A stretch of DNA of 64,000 nucleotides from Fructobacillus papyrifericola (GCF_018437235.1 NZ_JAAMFJ010000001.1:496001-560000), one strand, 5' to 3'; shown: positions 14,982 through 22,824, numbered from the stretch's first letter. Program-made: numbers and translations. Notes: generated by a model not told the origin, from the letters alone.

Positions 14982-15223
14982 TTGCCATTTCTGGCAATGT
15001 TTCCCCACTGATGGGGAACGGTCTAGGTTCAACTTAGGGCGTCGCGTTTTGCTACTCCCCTATTTCGGTCTAGGTTTAATCTAGGGCGTTAAGGTGCCCA
15101 GCCTTCTGCCACTTCTGGCAGAAGGCTGGGGTAACGTTTTGTTATGGCAGGGTGTGGATGTATCCACGGTTGTCAAAGGGGTGTCTATTTTGGACACTCC
15201 TTTTTGTTTTCGCCACTTTTGGC
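14982..15223. repeat. Cluster of CCA-N4-TGG hairpins
   Basis: Four members of a dispersed hairpin family: 14982-14997 (TTGCCA arms), 15001-15018 (TTCCCCA arms), 15097-15130 (15-bp perfect arms ending CTGCCA) and 15212-15223 (GCCA arms). All share the centre CCA, four bases (CTTT, CTTC, TTTC or CTGA), TGG. Other members are at 6279-6296, 9406-9423, 22349-22366 and 22385-22402. Outer arm bases differ between copies but stay complementary. Confidence 0.75.
15178..15207 (+). terminator. Terminator-like hairpin, plus strand
   Basis: GGGGTGTC and GACACTCC pair (one G-U) across TATTTTG, followed by TTTTTGTTTT. There is no plus-strand gene upstream, so if it works it ends a non-coding transcript from the hairpin cluster. 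Confidence 0.5.
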
Positions 15224-15644
15224 AAAGGAGTCGGCAAATCACCGCCCCCCCCTATCTTGATTATTTAATAAAGCGCACATATATCGTCGCCTTATATCAC
15301 ACACCAATTTTCAAAAGTTTTTTTCTGGGGTTGTTATGAAGCCCTAATAGTTGCTGTGTAGCCATTCCTATTTTTAAAAAGCACCCCATAAATCTACCCT
15401 AAAAACCCGGACAAAATAGCTCTATATTTTTATCAAATGCCTGTTTAATAGGCTTTTCTTAGATATACCCCCCTACCTAAAAATTTCAAAAATTGAACTT
15501 TCACACAAGATGACGATATGTGAGCGCTCTCTTCGTCAGGCGGACAGGGGCGGGGGTATCCAACCTTTTATATCTTCATTCGTACAAATACACCATTACA
15601 AAATAAAAACGATTAAATCGTCTTATATAGCTTATTTATACAAT

Positions 15645-15672
15645 CAAATAAAAAAGCCCTTTCGGACTTTAG
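15645..15672 (-). terminator. Terminator of the hsd operon
   Basis: On the minus strand AAGTCC, GAAA loop, GGGCTT, then TTTTT, seven bases beyond the hsdS stop codon. Confidence 0.8.
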
Positions 15673-15678
15673 TGGCTA

Positions 15679-16896
15679 TTATACAAACATTTTCTGCAAG
15701 AAGCCTTTTTTCTGTTCTTTCAATAAATCTAACTTACGTTGATGAAGGGTGATAAGGTTGTTAAATATTTCAAAAAATGCACCAATCTTTTGTTGTTCAT
15801 CTTTTTTTGTTAGACCATAACTAATTAATGATAACGATTTAGCATTTATATGTTTAACTGTTGTCCCAGTGACGTAAGGTAAAATTTTAACGCTATTTGC
15901 ATTAACATTATATGACATAAAAATCGGGCTGATATGATCTTGTAGCGTAGCAATTAGAACATCCCCTCCAATTTTAACCCCACGCTGTGCGATATAAGTA
16001 GTTCTAGCTAATCCGGTTAGCGTAACATCCGACATTGGAAATAAAATAGAATTATCAGGCAAATCGACTCCTTCTGTTGACTGAGTCCAGTGATTTATTT
16101 CATTTTTAACTGCATTAAATTGATATAAATCGGCATAATGAACTGCAGGTTTTCCTAATCCTAAATTATTCAGCTTATTCTTTGATATTCCTTTCCCTCT
16201 AAGCCAATCGGTAATTTCACCCAGCTTACGCTGTTCCCAATCGTCAGTAAATCCTTCAAATCGCAATTCAGGAACTTTTGCCCCATTTTTAGGAAACATT
16301 TTTTGCAAGTAGCCTTTTTTCTGTTCCTTGAGTAAATCCAACTTACGTTGATGAAGAGCGATAGTGTTATCTACCATTTTGAAGAACGAACCGATTTTTT
16401 GTTGTTCTGAAAGTTCAGGTACCATAATCGACATTTTCGACATTTGCTTACCTGAAACCTCAACAAATGTAGATCCTGCACCGGTGACTTCTCCATATCG
16501 CTTGAGCTCATTAGTTTTTGAAAAAATAAAATAACTATCAAGTTTATTTTGATCAGGAACAATTGATTGGAACCCTTGATTAGTTGTAGCTTCTTTGGCT
16601 AATATAGCAGTGTTTCCGATACCAGCACGAGAAGTAAATAAGACGGTTCCTACTGGTAAAATTCGAGCTGAACTCTTCTTTAGACCTAGTTCAGTAATAG
16701 TCTTTTTACTTTTACTAACATAACTTTGTTCTCCAATTTCAGCTGGAGCATACCAATCAATATCACCGTCCCAGTATTCAGAGTTCGATGTACTTGGTGT
16801 TCCACCACCCACAATATTAGATAATTCTCCCAACTTACGCTCTTCCCAATCGTCAGTAAATCCTTGAAATCGAATTTGAGGCCCATTATTACTCAT
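15679..16896 (-). CDS. hsdS: Type I restriction-modification specificity subunit
   Basis: A 405-residue S subunit that sets the DNA target of the HsdRMS complex. Two target-recognition domains (about residues 1-195 and 208-390) are each introduced by a near-identical motif, GFTDDWEERKLGEL and GFTDDWEQRKLGEI, and each followed by the conserved spacer helix (HQRKLDLLKEQKKGYLQKMF and HQRKLDLLKEQKKGFLQKMF). The internal repeats are the known sites for domain shuffling. It overlaps hsdM by 8 bp and lies last in the operon. A truncated copy of its 5' end lies upstream of hsdR. Confidence 0.95.
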   Translation of the reverse strand: MSNNGPQIRFQGFTDDWEERKLGELSNIVGGGTPSTSNSEYWDGDIDWYAPAEIGEQSYVSKSKKTITELGLKKSSARILPVGTVLFTSRAGIGNTAILAKEATTNQGFQSIVPDQNKLDSYFIFSKTNELKRYGEVTGAGSTFVEVSGKQMSKMSIMVPELSEQQKIGSFFKMVDNTIALHQRKLDLLKEQKKGYLQKMFPKNGAKVPELRFEGFTDDWEQRKLGEITDWLRGKGISKNKLNNLGLGKPAVHYADLYQFNAVKNEINHWTQSTEGVDLPDNSILFPMSDVTLTGLARTTYIAQRGVKIGGDVLIATLQDHISPIFMSYNVNANSVKILPYVTGTTVKHINAKSLSLISYGLTKKDEQQKIGAFFEIFNNLITLHQRKLDLLKEQKKGFLQKMFV

Positions 16897-18481
16897 GATT
16901 GCCTCCTAATAGTTGCTTAGCTGATTCGATAATCGGCTGACTATCGTCTGTGACCGCTAAATCACCAATCATTGCTAATAAGTCAGCCTCACTTTGCGCA
17001 ATGTCACGATTAACATCACCTAGTTCATGGCTAACCGCTACCAAATCAACTGGATCTTCTTCTTCGAAGGTGTCCACATAACGGGGAATATTGAGGTTGA
17101 AATCGTTCTCCTTAATCTCTTCAAAGCTGGCAACGTGCGCATACTTCTCAACATCTTCACGCTTTAAGAACGTCTCCACAATTAAGTCAACGTCTTCTTG
17201 ACGCAACTTGTTATTATTCTTCTGCTTTTCAAAGCCCTTTGAGGCATCAATAAAGAGCACATCATCAGTGGTACGGTTCTTTTCCAGGATCATAATAATG
17301 GTTGGAATACCCGTATTCGTAAAGATCTTTTCGGGCAAACCAATCACCGCTGAAATGTGACGGTTTTCTAGTAATTCTTGGCGAATACGACCTTCGGCGG
17401 CACCGCGGAACAAGACCCCGTGTGGCAAAACAATCGCCATGCGGCCATCTTGCTTCAAGTGGTACAAACCATGTTGTAAGAACGCAAAATCAGCCTTTGA
17501 CTTAGGGGCGATCCCTGACTTAAATCGAGGATCATCTTCTCGGTTCGTGTTATCCCACTTCAATGAGTAAGGGGGGTTCGCCATAACGGCATCAAACATA
17601 CGAGGGCTATCAACCCCACTTCGAACCCCGTCAGGCCAGTCTGAACTTAAAGTATCTGCATTATGGATATTGATATCGTTATACTCAACCCCGTGCATCA
17701 TCAAGTTAATCCGGCCTAAGTTATAGGTTGTCGTGATAACTTCTTGCCCGTAGTACTTAATGGCTCCACGTACGCCAGCATTCTTCATGTATGAGGCAGT
17801 CGTCAAAAGCAATGAACCTGAGCCCATGGCTGGGTCATAGAGACTGTATGTTGGCAGCTCTTCACGCCCAGCCGTTAAAATACGCGCCATAATATCTGAC
17901 ACTTGGTGTGGCGTATAGAACTCGCCGGCCTTCGTACCAGAATTAGCCGCAAACATCCCAATCAAGTATTCATATAGATCACCGAGCACGTCGGCATCTT
18001 CATCCAATTCGATTTGGTCAATCAAACTAATCCAATCCATCAAGGTCTTCGTACGCGTTTGCGTATTACTCCCAAGACGGTTTGAAGCCAAGTCCATGTC
18101 GTCAAAGATTCCTTCAAAAGTTGCCTTAGCGCCTTGTTGAATCTCTTGGTTAAAATGAACCAGCGCATCCGCCACGTTCGTAATGTTGAATTGATCCACA
18201 TTAATGGCCGCGTGCCAGTCGCTAAAGAACTCGCCCGGTTGGATGACATATCCTAACTTTGTTTGCATAAAAGCAGCCGCTTTTTCTGGGTTTTGTTTCC
18301 AAACTGATGCCCAAGTTTCACCACGTAATTGGCTATCCAGCCATGTTTGGGCCTTTTCAGATAAGAACTTATAGAACATTAAACCAAAAATGTAGTTCTT
18401 ATATTCAGAAGGTTCAATCTTACCGCGGGTCTCGTTCAATGTTTTCCAAATTAATGCTTGTTTATCTGCTGTTAATGCCAT
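16889..18481 (-). CDS. hsdM: Type I restriction-modification methylase subunit
   Basis: A 530-residue N6-adenine DNA methyltransferase. The N-terminal HsdM_N helical domain (KQALIWKTLNETRGKIEPSE) is followed by the SAM-binding motif DPAMGSGS at 216-223 and the catalytic NPPY at 302-305. A helical C-terminal region contacts HsdS. The sequence resembles type IC (EcoR124I-like) HsdM. Order hsdR-hsdM-hsdS on the minus strand, with 27 bp between hsdR and hsdM. Confidence 0.96.
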   Translation of the reverse strand: MALTADKQALIWKTLNETRGKIEPSEYKNYIFGLMFYKFLSEKAQTWLDSQLRGETWASVWKQNPEKAAAFMQTKLGYVIQPGEFFSDWHAAINVDQFNITNVADALVHFNQEIQQGAKATFEGIFDDMDLASNRLGSNTQTRTKTLMDWISLIDQIELDEDADVLGDLYEYLIGMFAANSGTKAGEFYTPHQVSDIMARILTAGREELPTYSLYDPAMGSGSLLLTTASYMKNAGVRGAIKYYGQEVITTTYNLGRINLMMHGVEYNDINIHNADTLSSDWPDGVRSGVDSPRMFDAVMANPPYSLKWDNTNREDDPRFKSGIAPKSKADFAFLQHGLYHLKQDGRMAIVLPHGVLFRGAAEGRIRQELLENRHISAVIGLPEKIFTNTGIPTIIMILEKNRTTDDVLFIDASKGFEKQKNNNKLRQEDVDLIVETFLKREDVEKYAHVASFEEIKENDFNLNIPRYVDTFEEEDPVDLVAVSHELGDVNRDIAQSEADLLAMIGDLAVTDDSQPIIESAKQLLGGNHE

Positions 18482-18508
18482 GTTTAGCCCTTTTCTATAA
18501 TAAATAAT

Positions 18509-21481
18509 TTATTTTTTGGTGATTTTAGCGAAATAATTCAGTAGTGCCTCTTCAAAGTCAGCTCTATCAAAAAATCCAATGTCTAACCGACTCTCTAATT
18601 CTTGTAAATATTGATTAAGCGCCGTGTTATCAACTAATTCTATGCCGGGACGGTATAGCTCGTAAGCTGCTAGAATATCGTTGCCATTGTAATCATGGTC
18701 GGCTGCCCACTTATACAGTTGAAGATCTTGTTTGGCAGTACGAATGACCTTCCGGACTGACTTCAGTGTCTCCGTCGTAAAATGCTCCGTATACTCGCCC
18801 TGTTCAATGCCATTTAAGACCTGACCAATCTCTTCACGATTATCTTGATCTAAGGGCTGTACATGCTCTTCAACAACGGCACGGTTGGCAATACTGGTTT
18901 CATCCATATACGCATTCAATAAATTGACTAGTTTGTCGTAGTCGATAATTTCATTCGCGAATGATTGCAAGGCCACTTTGATATTTGTTAAATCAACTTG
19001 CTTGTCGGGTGGTAATACTTCATTCACATCGTTCATGCGTGCTTGCAGTGAGCTGAGCTGCGTGGCACTCTCAATGCCTAATGTAATAGATCCTTGCGGT
19101 CCTTCAACCGAGTTACCCAAGACATAACCTTGTTGCACCAATTGTTGGACTTGCGAGTTAACTTGTGCTGCCGTCACCGCAAACTCAACTTGTTCTTTTT
19201 CAGAACGCGGCATTTGTGAAAAATCATCGCCTGCTAACTGCTGCAAACGCTTGATTTGGGGGTTTAGGTCGATAATCTTATCGGCTGCCTTGGGCGCCAA
19301 AATTCCTTCATCAAACAACTCTTTTTGTTCCTGATTATCCGGGGTATTACCCGCATCCGCTAAGGTATCATTGCCCCCTTTGGTATAGATAACCAACGCA
19401 TCCTTGACTTTTTCTTCCATCACCGCACCTTGACGATAAAAACGCACTTTCCCATGCGGTTTAGCTGTCTTATCAATCGTCCGGTTAGTTCGTGACATTG
19501 CTTGAATCAGGGGACCTTCACCCAAAATCTTATCCATGTAAATGATATTAACGAATTTTGAATCAAAGCCCGTTAATAATTGATCTGACACAATAATCAA
19601 GTCCAATCGATCGGCATCATTACCCTTGTTATAAGGTTTCTTACGGGCAATGCGCTTGGTCATATCATTGAGGTACGCCCGTTGTGGGTCCTTGTCCTCT
19701 AAGAAATTGCGGGTTTGGTAGCGAGCCATATAGTCTTGCATCGCTTGCTTTAAAGCAGCTTGTAGGTCTGATGCGCCTGTCCCATTGGCTTCATCACGCG
19801 AATAGGTCATAGCAACACGTAACTCAGGGGCTAGTTGCTTGAAAAGGCTATAATAAGCAGCAACGGCTTGCTTACCTGATACGGCTAACATACCTTGGAA
19901 TTGATTCGGCTCACGGACCCCCATGTTAATCGGTCCGCTAGCATTCGTAGCCCAATTACGCTGAATATCTGCCACAACAGCTTGTCGGAATGGCAGGCTG
20001 GCATACACTTCTTTTTCCAGTTCCTTTTCCGTTAAATCACTATCCAGATCGTGTTCAAAATCAGTCTCATAATAGGTCACATCAAACCCGAGTACATTCC
20101 CGTCACCAATAGCGTCCTTAATCGTATAACGATGTAAACGTGGGCCAAAAATATCATAAGTGGAAACATCTTTAGATGTTTTCACGTCATGAACTTCATC
20201 GCTATAAAAATTAGGGGTCCCTGTAAAGCCAAACCACGTTGTTTTCGGTAAGGCTTGTTTAATCCGGCTGACAGCATCACCACTGGCTGATCGGTGGGCC
20301 TCATCCATTAAAATGACCATTCGCTTATGAGAAACGAGACCTGATTTAATCGCCTTATCTAATCCTTGTACCGTAATCAAATAAATATGGGCCGTATTGT
20401 TGTGCTTAAGGGCCCGCTTCAGTTCGCTCCCATTTACCACTTGAATCCGATTTTCAAAGGTCTTATAGGCAAAGGACTTAAAATTCTCATAGGTCTGATT
20501 GACTAAGTCAACCCGATCCACAATAAACAAAACATTTTCAACCCTAGGTCGTGAAGCCAATAGTTGCGCCACTTTAAATGATGTGACCGTTTTACCAGAA
20601 CCAGTGGTGTGCCAGACATAGCCACCTTCTTTTTCAACTAAGTCATTTTGATCCATTTCACGCATACGATCTAAAATTTGACGGGTTGCTTGAATTTGAT
20701 ATGAGCGCATGACCATTAAATTATCGTTCGCTGCATCCGGAATCATATTCACGGTTACTAAGCGGTGTAAAGCTGGAATACCCATCACCTCATGAATAAA
20801 GGTCATTGTATTCGTGACATCCTGACCCGCATCATCACGCCAGCCAAAGGCAAAATCACGGTTGTAAAAGTCACTATTCTTTGGTCTTGCAAAATAGTGC
20901 GCTGAATTTTGTGATAGAACAAACTGGACTTGCACAAAAGAAAAGAGTCTCGTGTACATACCGTCACCGTCATACTTTTGGAACTGTTCAAACGCATTCC
21001 ATTGGTTTTGCAAGGACTCATCTTTTTCTTCAATATGAGCAACCGGTAGCCCATTAATCAGCAACATAATATCAATCCGGCGCTTCGAGCTTAGACTCGT
21101 TGCTAAATCTGTGAACGTAATTTGGTTAACGACTTCATAACGTGAATGTCCACCAGCAACTTCATCACCATAGAAAATCTCGAGTTCCAGCTGTGTGCCA
21201 TCATCACGATTCAATGGGACGGTTCCAACACCACCCGCACCCGCCAACATGAGTTGTGCATCATAGGGCGTTTTATTTTTTGCCAGTTCCAACTTCACTT
21301 GTTCAAACTCATTATCAGATAATGGAGTGTCTTCTAGTCGTTTACAATTGTTGGCATTTAGAATATCTCGCCAGTGGTCATATAGTCGATCAGCCGGCAC
21401 ACCAGAATATTCTTTCAAATATTCCCAGCCTTCACTCTGTAGTTTTTCAATTACAGCTTGTTCAAATTTGTCTTCCGCCAT
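18509..21481 (-). CDS. hsdR: Type I restriction endonuclease motor subunit
   Basis: A 990-residue R subunit that translocates and cuts unmethylated DNA. The N-terminal nuclease domain has Asp137 and E151-x-K153 in RRIDIMLL...HIEEKDE. The SF2 motor has Walker A TGSGKT at 293-298, DEAH at 393-396, GFTGTP and a motif VI QAMSRTNR. The C-terminal helical domain binds the methylase core. All catalytic motifs seem intact. It opens the hsd operon; the ribosome site (AAGAAGAG) is modest. Confidence 0.96.
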   Translation of the reverse strand: MAEDKFEQAVIEKLQSEGWEYLKEYSGVPADRLYDHWRDILNANNCKRLEDTPLSDNEFEQVKLELAKNKTPYDAQLMLAGAGGVGTVPLNRDDGTQLELEIFYGDEVAGGHSRYEVVNQITFTDLATSLSSKRRIDIMLLINGLPVAHIEEKDESLQNQWNAFEQFQKYDGDGMYTRLFSFVQVQFVLSQNSAHYFARPKNSDFYNRDFAFGWRDDAGQDVTNTMTFIHEVMGIPALHRLVTVNMIPDAANDNLMVMRSYQIQATRQILDRMREMDQNDLVEKEGGYVWHTTGSGKTVTSFKVAQLLASRPRVENVLFIVDRVDLVNQTYENFKSFAYKTFENRIQVVNGSELKRALKHNNTAHIYLITVQGLDKAIKSGLVSHKRMVILMDEAHRSASGDAVSRIKQALPKTTWFGFTGTPNFYSDEVHDVKTSKDVSTYDIFGPRLHRYTIKDAIGDGNVLGFDVTYYETDFEHDLDSDLTEKELEKEVYASLPFRQAVVADIQRNWATNASGPINMGVREPNQFQGMLAVSGKQAVAAYYSLFKQLAPELRVAMTYSRDEANGTGASDLQAALKQAMQDYMARYQTRNFLEDKDPQRAYLNDMTKRIARKKPYNKGNDADRLDLIIVSDQLLTGFDSKFVNIIYMDKILGEGPLIQAMSRTNRTIDKTAKPHGKVRFYRQGAVMEEKVKDALVIYTKGGNDTLADAGNTPDNQEQKELFDEGILAPKAADKIIDLNPQIKRLQQLAGDDFSQMPRSEKEQVEFAVTAAQVNSQVQQLVQQGYVLGNSVEGPQGSITLGIESATQLSSLQARMNDVNEVLPPDKQVDLTNIKVALQSFANEIIDYDKLVNLLNAYMDETSIANRAVVEEHVQPLDQDNREEIGQVLNGIEQGEYTEHFTTETLKSVRKVIRTAKQDLQLYKWAADHDYNGNDILAAYELYRPGIELVDNTALNQYLQELESRLDIGFFDRADFEEALLNYFAKITKK

Positions 21482-21598
21482 TTATCTGCTCTTCTTTTCT
21501 TTTTTATTTGAAACGATTTACCAAAACGCCACCATTTTTAGGTTTTGAATCCACCTAACTAGTTTCTGATTCAGGTTGCTTTTTCCGCAACCTCTTTT

Positions 21599-21664
21599 TC
21601 ACCATAATCCTAATTGCAAATCGTCAGTAAATCCTTTAAATTTTATTGCTGGTGTATTGTTCAT
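21599..21664 (-). pseudogene. Truncated hsdS 5' remnant
   Basis: A 21-codon frame with AGGAG eight bases before the ATG encodes MNNTPAIKFKGFTDDLQLGL and then Trp and a stop. It matches the hsdS start (MSNNGPQIRFQGFTDDWEER) up to the GFTDD motif. It is the leftover 5' end of a second specificity gene broken just after the shuffling motif. A hairpin (21573-21593) follows. Confidence 0.7.
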
Positions 21665-21848
21665 TTGTTATACTCCTAGCTTCCTGTTACCTTAGCTAAT
21701 CGTATAGTTTTCAGAATATCAAAGCAATAGAATTTTGTTAATCTTAATAAATAAAACACCTACTGACTAATCCTTTTCATAGCGTATATATTTACGCGCT
21801 ATTACAGATTTTTTTAACTATTTACGTCCGACTATGCAAGAATAAATT

Positions 21849-21870
21849 AAAAAGCCTCTATGGGCTTTAT
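21849..21870 (-). terminator. Terminator of the 118-residue gene
   Basis: On the minus strand AAAGCCC and GGCTTTTT pair across CATAGA with a trailing T run, 30 bp beyond the stop at 21900. Confidence 0.65.
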
Positions 21871-21899
21871 ATGGCGTATTTATTTAAGGTTTATTGACT

Positions 21900-22256
21900 C
21901 TAATACTGCTTCATCATAATTAATTTACTGCCCTTGGCTCTTTTTGATAACTTGATTGACTTGGCCAACCTGTTCAGATCGTTGTTGACCTCTTGTATCA
22001 CGGCAGTAGGCGCTACTATGTTGTAATACTCGCCAAATGGTTTACGGTGTTTGTAGTGGTCATGTTGCATTTGTACGATTTCAGGCGGCAAGGTGGCCAC
22101 ATACGGATCAAGTGTCCAATGTATTTCTTCCCACAAGTTACAGTTTTCTTCTGCAAAACGATTATTAAAGCCTGCCCGTTTTAATTGTTCGATGTTTTCC
22201 AACGTCCAGCCATTGCAACCGGTAAAGTATTCTCGGAGTATTTCCCTTTTGTTCAT
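21900..22256 (-). CDS. Hypothetical protein near the right end of the element
   Basis: A 118-residue charged, helical protein without a recognised domain (WTLENIEQLKRAGFNNRFAE near the start; a basic C-terminus KLSKRAKGSKLIMMKQY). The ATG at 22256 follows GGGGG by five bases; an in-frame GTG four codons upstream is an alternative. A TATAAT-like -10 lies upstream at 22285-22290. It is a single-gene unit between the hsd operon and the attachment region; an accessory or stability role is possible but unproved. Confidence 0.55.
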   Translation of the reverse strand: MNKREILREYFTGCNGWTLENIEQLKRAGFNNRFAEENCNLWEEIHWTLDPYVATLPPEIVQMQHDHYKHRKPFGEYYNIVAPTAVIQEVNNDLNRLAKSIKLSKRAKGSKLIMMKQY

Positions 22257-22284
22257 GTTATCCCCCACAAATGCTTTTAAAGCA

Positions 22285-22290
22285 ATTATA
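22285..22290 (-). promoter_or_regulatory. Candidate -10 box of the 118-residue gene
   Basis: TATAAT on the minus strand preceded by TG, about 30 bases before the ATG. The -35 is weak, so this is a -10 match only. Confidence 0.4.
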
Positions 22291-22348
22291 CAGGAAGACT
22301 TGACGCACTAAGCCAGTGTGCTAGCATGCTTGCAAACACGGTTGCTAG

Positions 22349-22402
22349 TTGTCCACTACTGGACAATTTGGGGATGATTCCTTTTCTGCCACAACTGGCA
22401 GA
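22349..22402. repeat. Two CCA-N4-TGG hairpins near the right end
   Basis: TTGTCCA-CTAC-TGGACAA (22349-22366) and TCTGCCA-CAAC-TGGCAGA (22385-22402), each with perfect 7-bp arms and a four-base loop. They share the CCA-C-N3-TGG centre of the family clustered at 14982-15223 but have different outer arms. Confidence 0.75.
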
Positions 22403-22491
22403 CTTTCTTGATTGTCTTTGTTAGATACTAAAGTACCAAATCAGTATCGCAGATACAGGTTCAACTCAAATTCGGCGTATTTGTGCTAAAA

Positions 22492-22583
22492 ATGTGTTAT
22501 TTTGCAAAATAAAAGACGGCACAAAGGCCGTCCTCGATAGCATCCCCGCTATAAAAAAATGTGTTAAAAATGTGTTATTTTGC
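22492..22583. repeat. Integrase arm-type direct repeats, right end
   Basis: ATGTGTTATTTTGCA at 22492-22506, ATGTGTTA at 22559-22566 and ATGTGTTATTTTGC at 22570-22583; the last two are 11 bp apart. The word matches the pair at 4720-4743. Between them lie a GACGGC/GCCGTC stem and the inverted copy of the int-proximal hairpin (22536-22553). A CTATAGCAAT / TCATAGCAAC doublet follows at 22591-22610. Confidence 0.6.
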
Positions 22584-22676
22584 TTGCAATCTATAGCAAT
22601 TCATAGCAACCCTAAAAAACAAAAAGAGTTCAAGACCAGGCTTTTTGAGCCCTCTCGACCTCTCTTGAAATGTCTC

Positions 22677-22693
22677 AAGGAGATAGCGGGATT
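22677..22693. repeat. Right attachment site (17-bp core)
   Basis: AAGGAGATAGCGGGATT, identical to 4666-4682, overlapping the 3' end of tRNA-Ser on the minus strand. Confidence 0.88.
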
Positions 22694-22767
22694 TGAACCC
22701 GCACACCGCCATACGACGGCTCGACGGATTTCGAGTCCGCTGCAGTACCAGATTGTGCCATATCTCC
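22679..22767 (-). tRNA. tRNA-Ser (anticodon CGA)
   Basis: An 89-base class II tRNA. Acceptor arms GGAGATA and TATCTCC pair fully; the anticodon loop CTCGAAA gives CGA (codon UCG); there is a long variable arm and a T arm with TTCAAAT between GCGGG and CCCGC. CCA is not encoded, and the base in the discriminator position is T rather than the G usual for serine tRNAs. It is the integration target of the element and is regenerated intact at this end. Confidence 0.93.
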
Positions 22768-22824
22768 ATTAGTCTGCCCAAATAGTTTACCATAGGTAAT
22801 TTCGGGCAGGCAATTTAAATTTAA

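Larger units (their letters stand above)
14722..15678. other. 957-bp non-coding region with clustered hairpins
   Basis: No supported gene. From left to right: decamer triplet (14849-14878), a GTGTA/TACAC hairpin holding CATCCCC in its loop (14941-14961), palindromes at 14982-14997 and 15001-15018, a 24-bp direct repeat (15019-15042 and 15066-15089, 21 of 24 identical), a 15-bp-arm hairpin (15097-15130), GTGGAT/ATCCAC (about 15153-15166), a terminator-like stem (15178-15207), another palindrome (15212-15223), and a weak GCCT/AGGC hairpin near 15450. Such density suggests an origin, a packaging or single-strand site, or a structured RNA. Confidence 0.6.
4666..22693. mobile_element. Integrated satellite-like island in tRNA-Ser(CGA)
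   Basis: An 18-kb element between two copies of the 17-bp sequence AAGGAGATAGCGGGATT; the right copy is the 3' end of an intact tRNA-Ser gene. A tyrosine integrase lies beside the left repeat. It carries a divergent CI/Cro-like switch, a leftward early operon with PrimPol and SF3 helicase, and on the right a methyltransferase, zinc-ribbon protein, GNAT/antitoxin-like pair and type I restriction-modification genes. The DNA is visibly more AT-rich than the flanks. No virion, terminase, lysis or conjugation genes are recognisable, so it resembles phage-inducible chromosomal islands (phage satellites) rather than a prophage or ICE. Mobility is inferred, not shown. Confidence 0.88.

Noticed and set aside
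15094-15339. 81-codon plus-strand reading frame in the hairpin region
   Set aside because: It reads through the long perfect inverted repeat and a terminator-like stem; the product looks artefactual and has no ribosome site.
4666-22693. Complete prophage or integrative conjugative element
   Set aside because: No terminase, portal, capsid, tail, holin/lysin, relaxase, coupling protein or type IV secretion genes could be recognised.
22575-22793. Reading frame across the tRNA gene
   Set aside because: It is antisense and sense read-through of tRNA-Ser and the attachment region, with no protein-like features.
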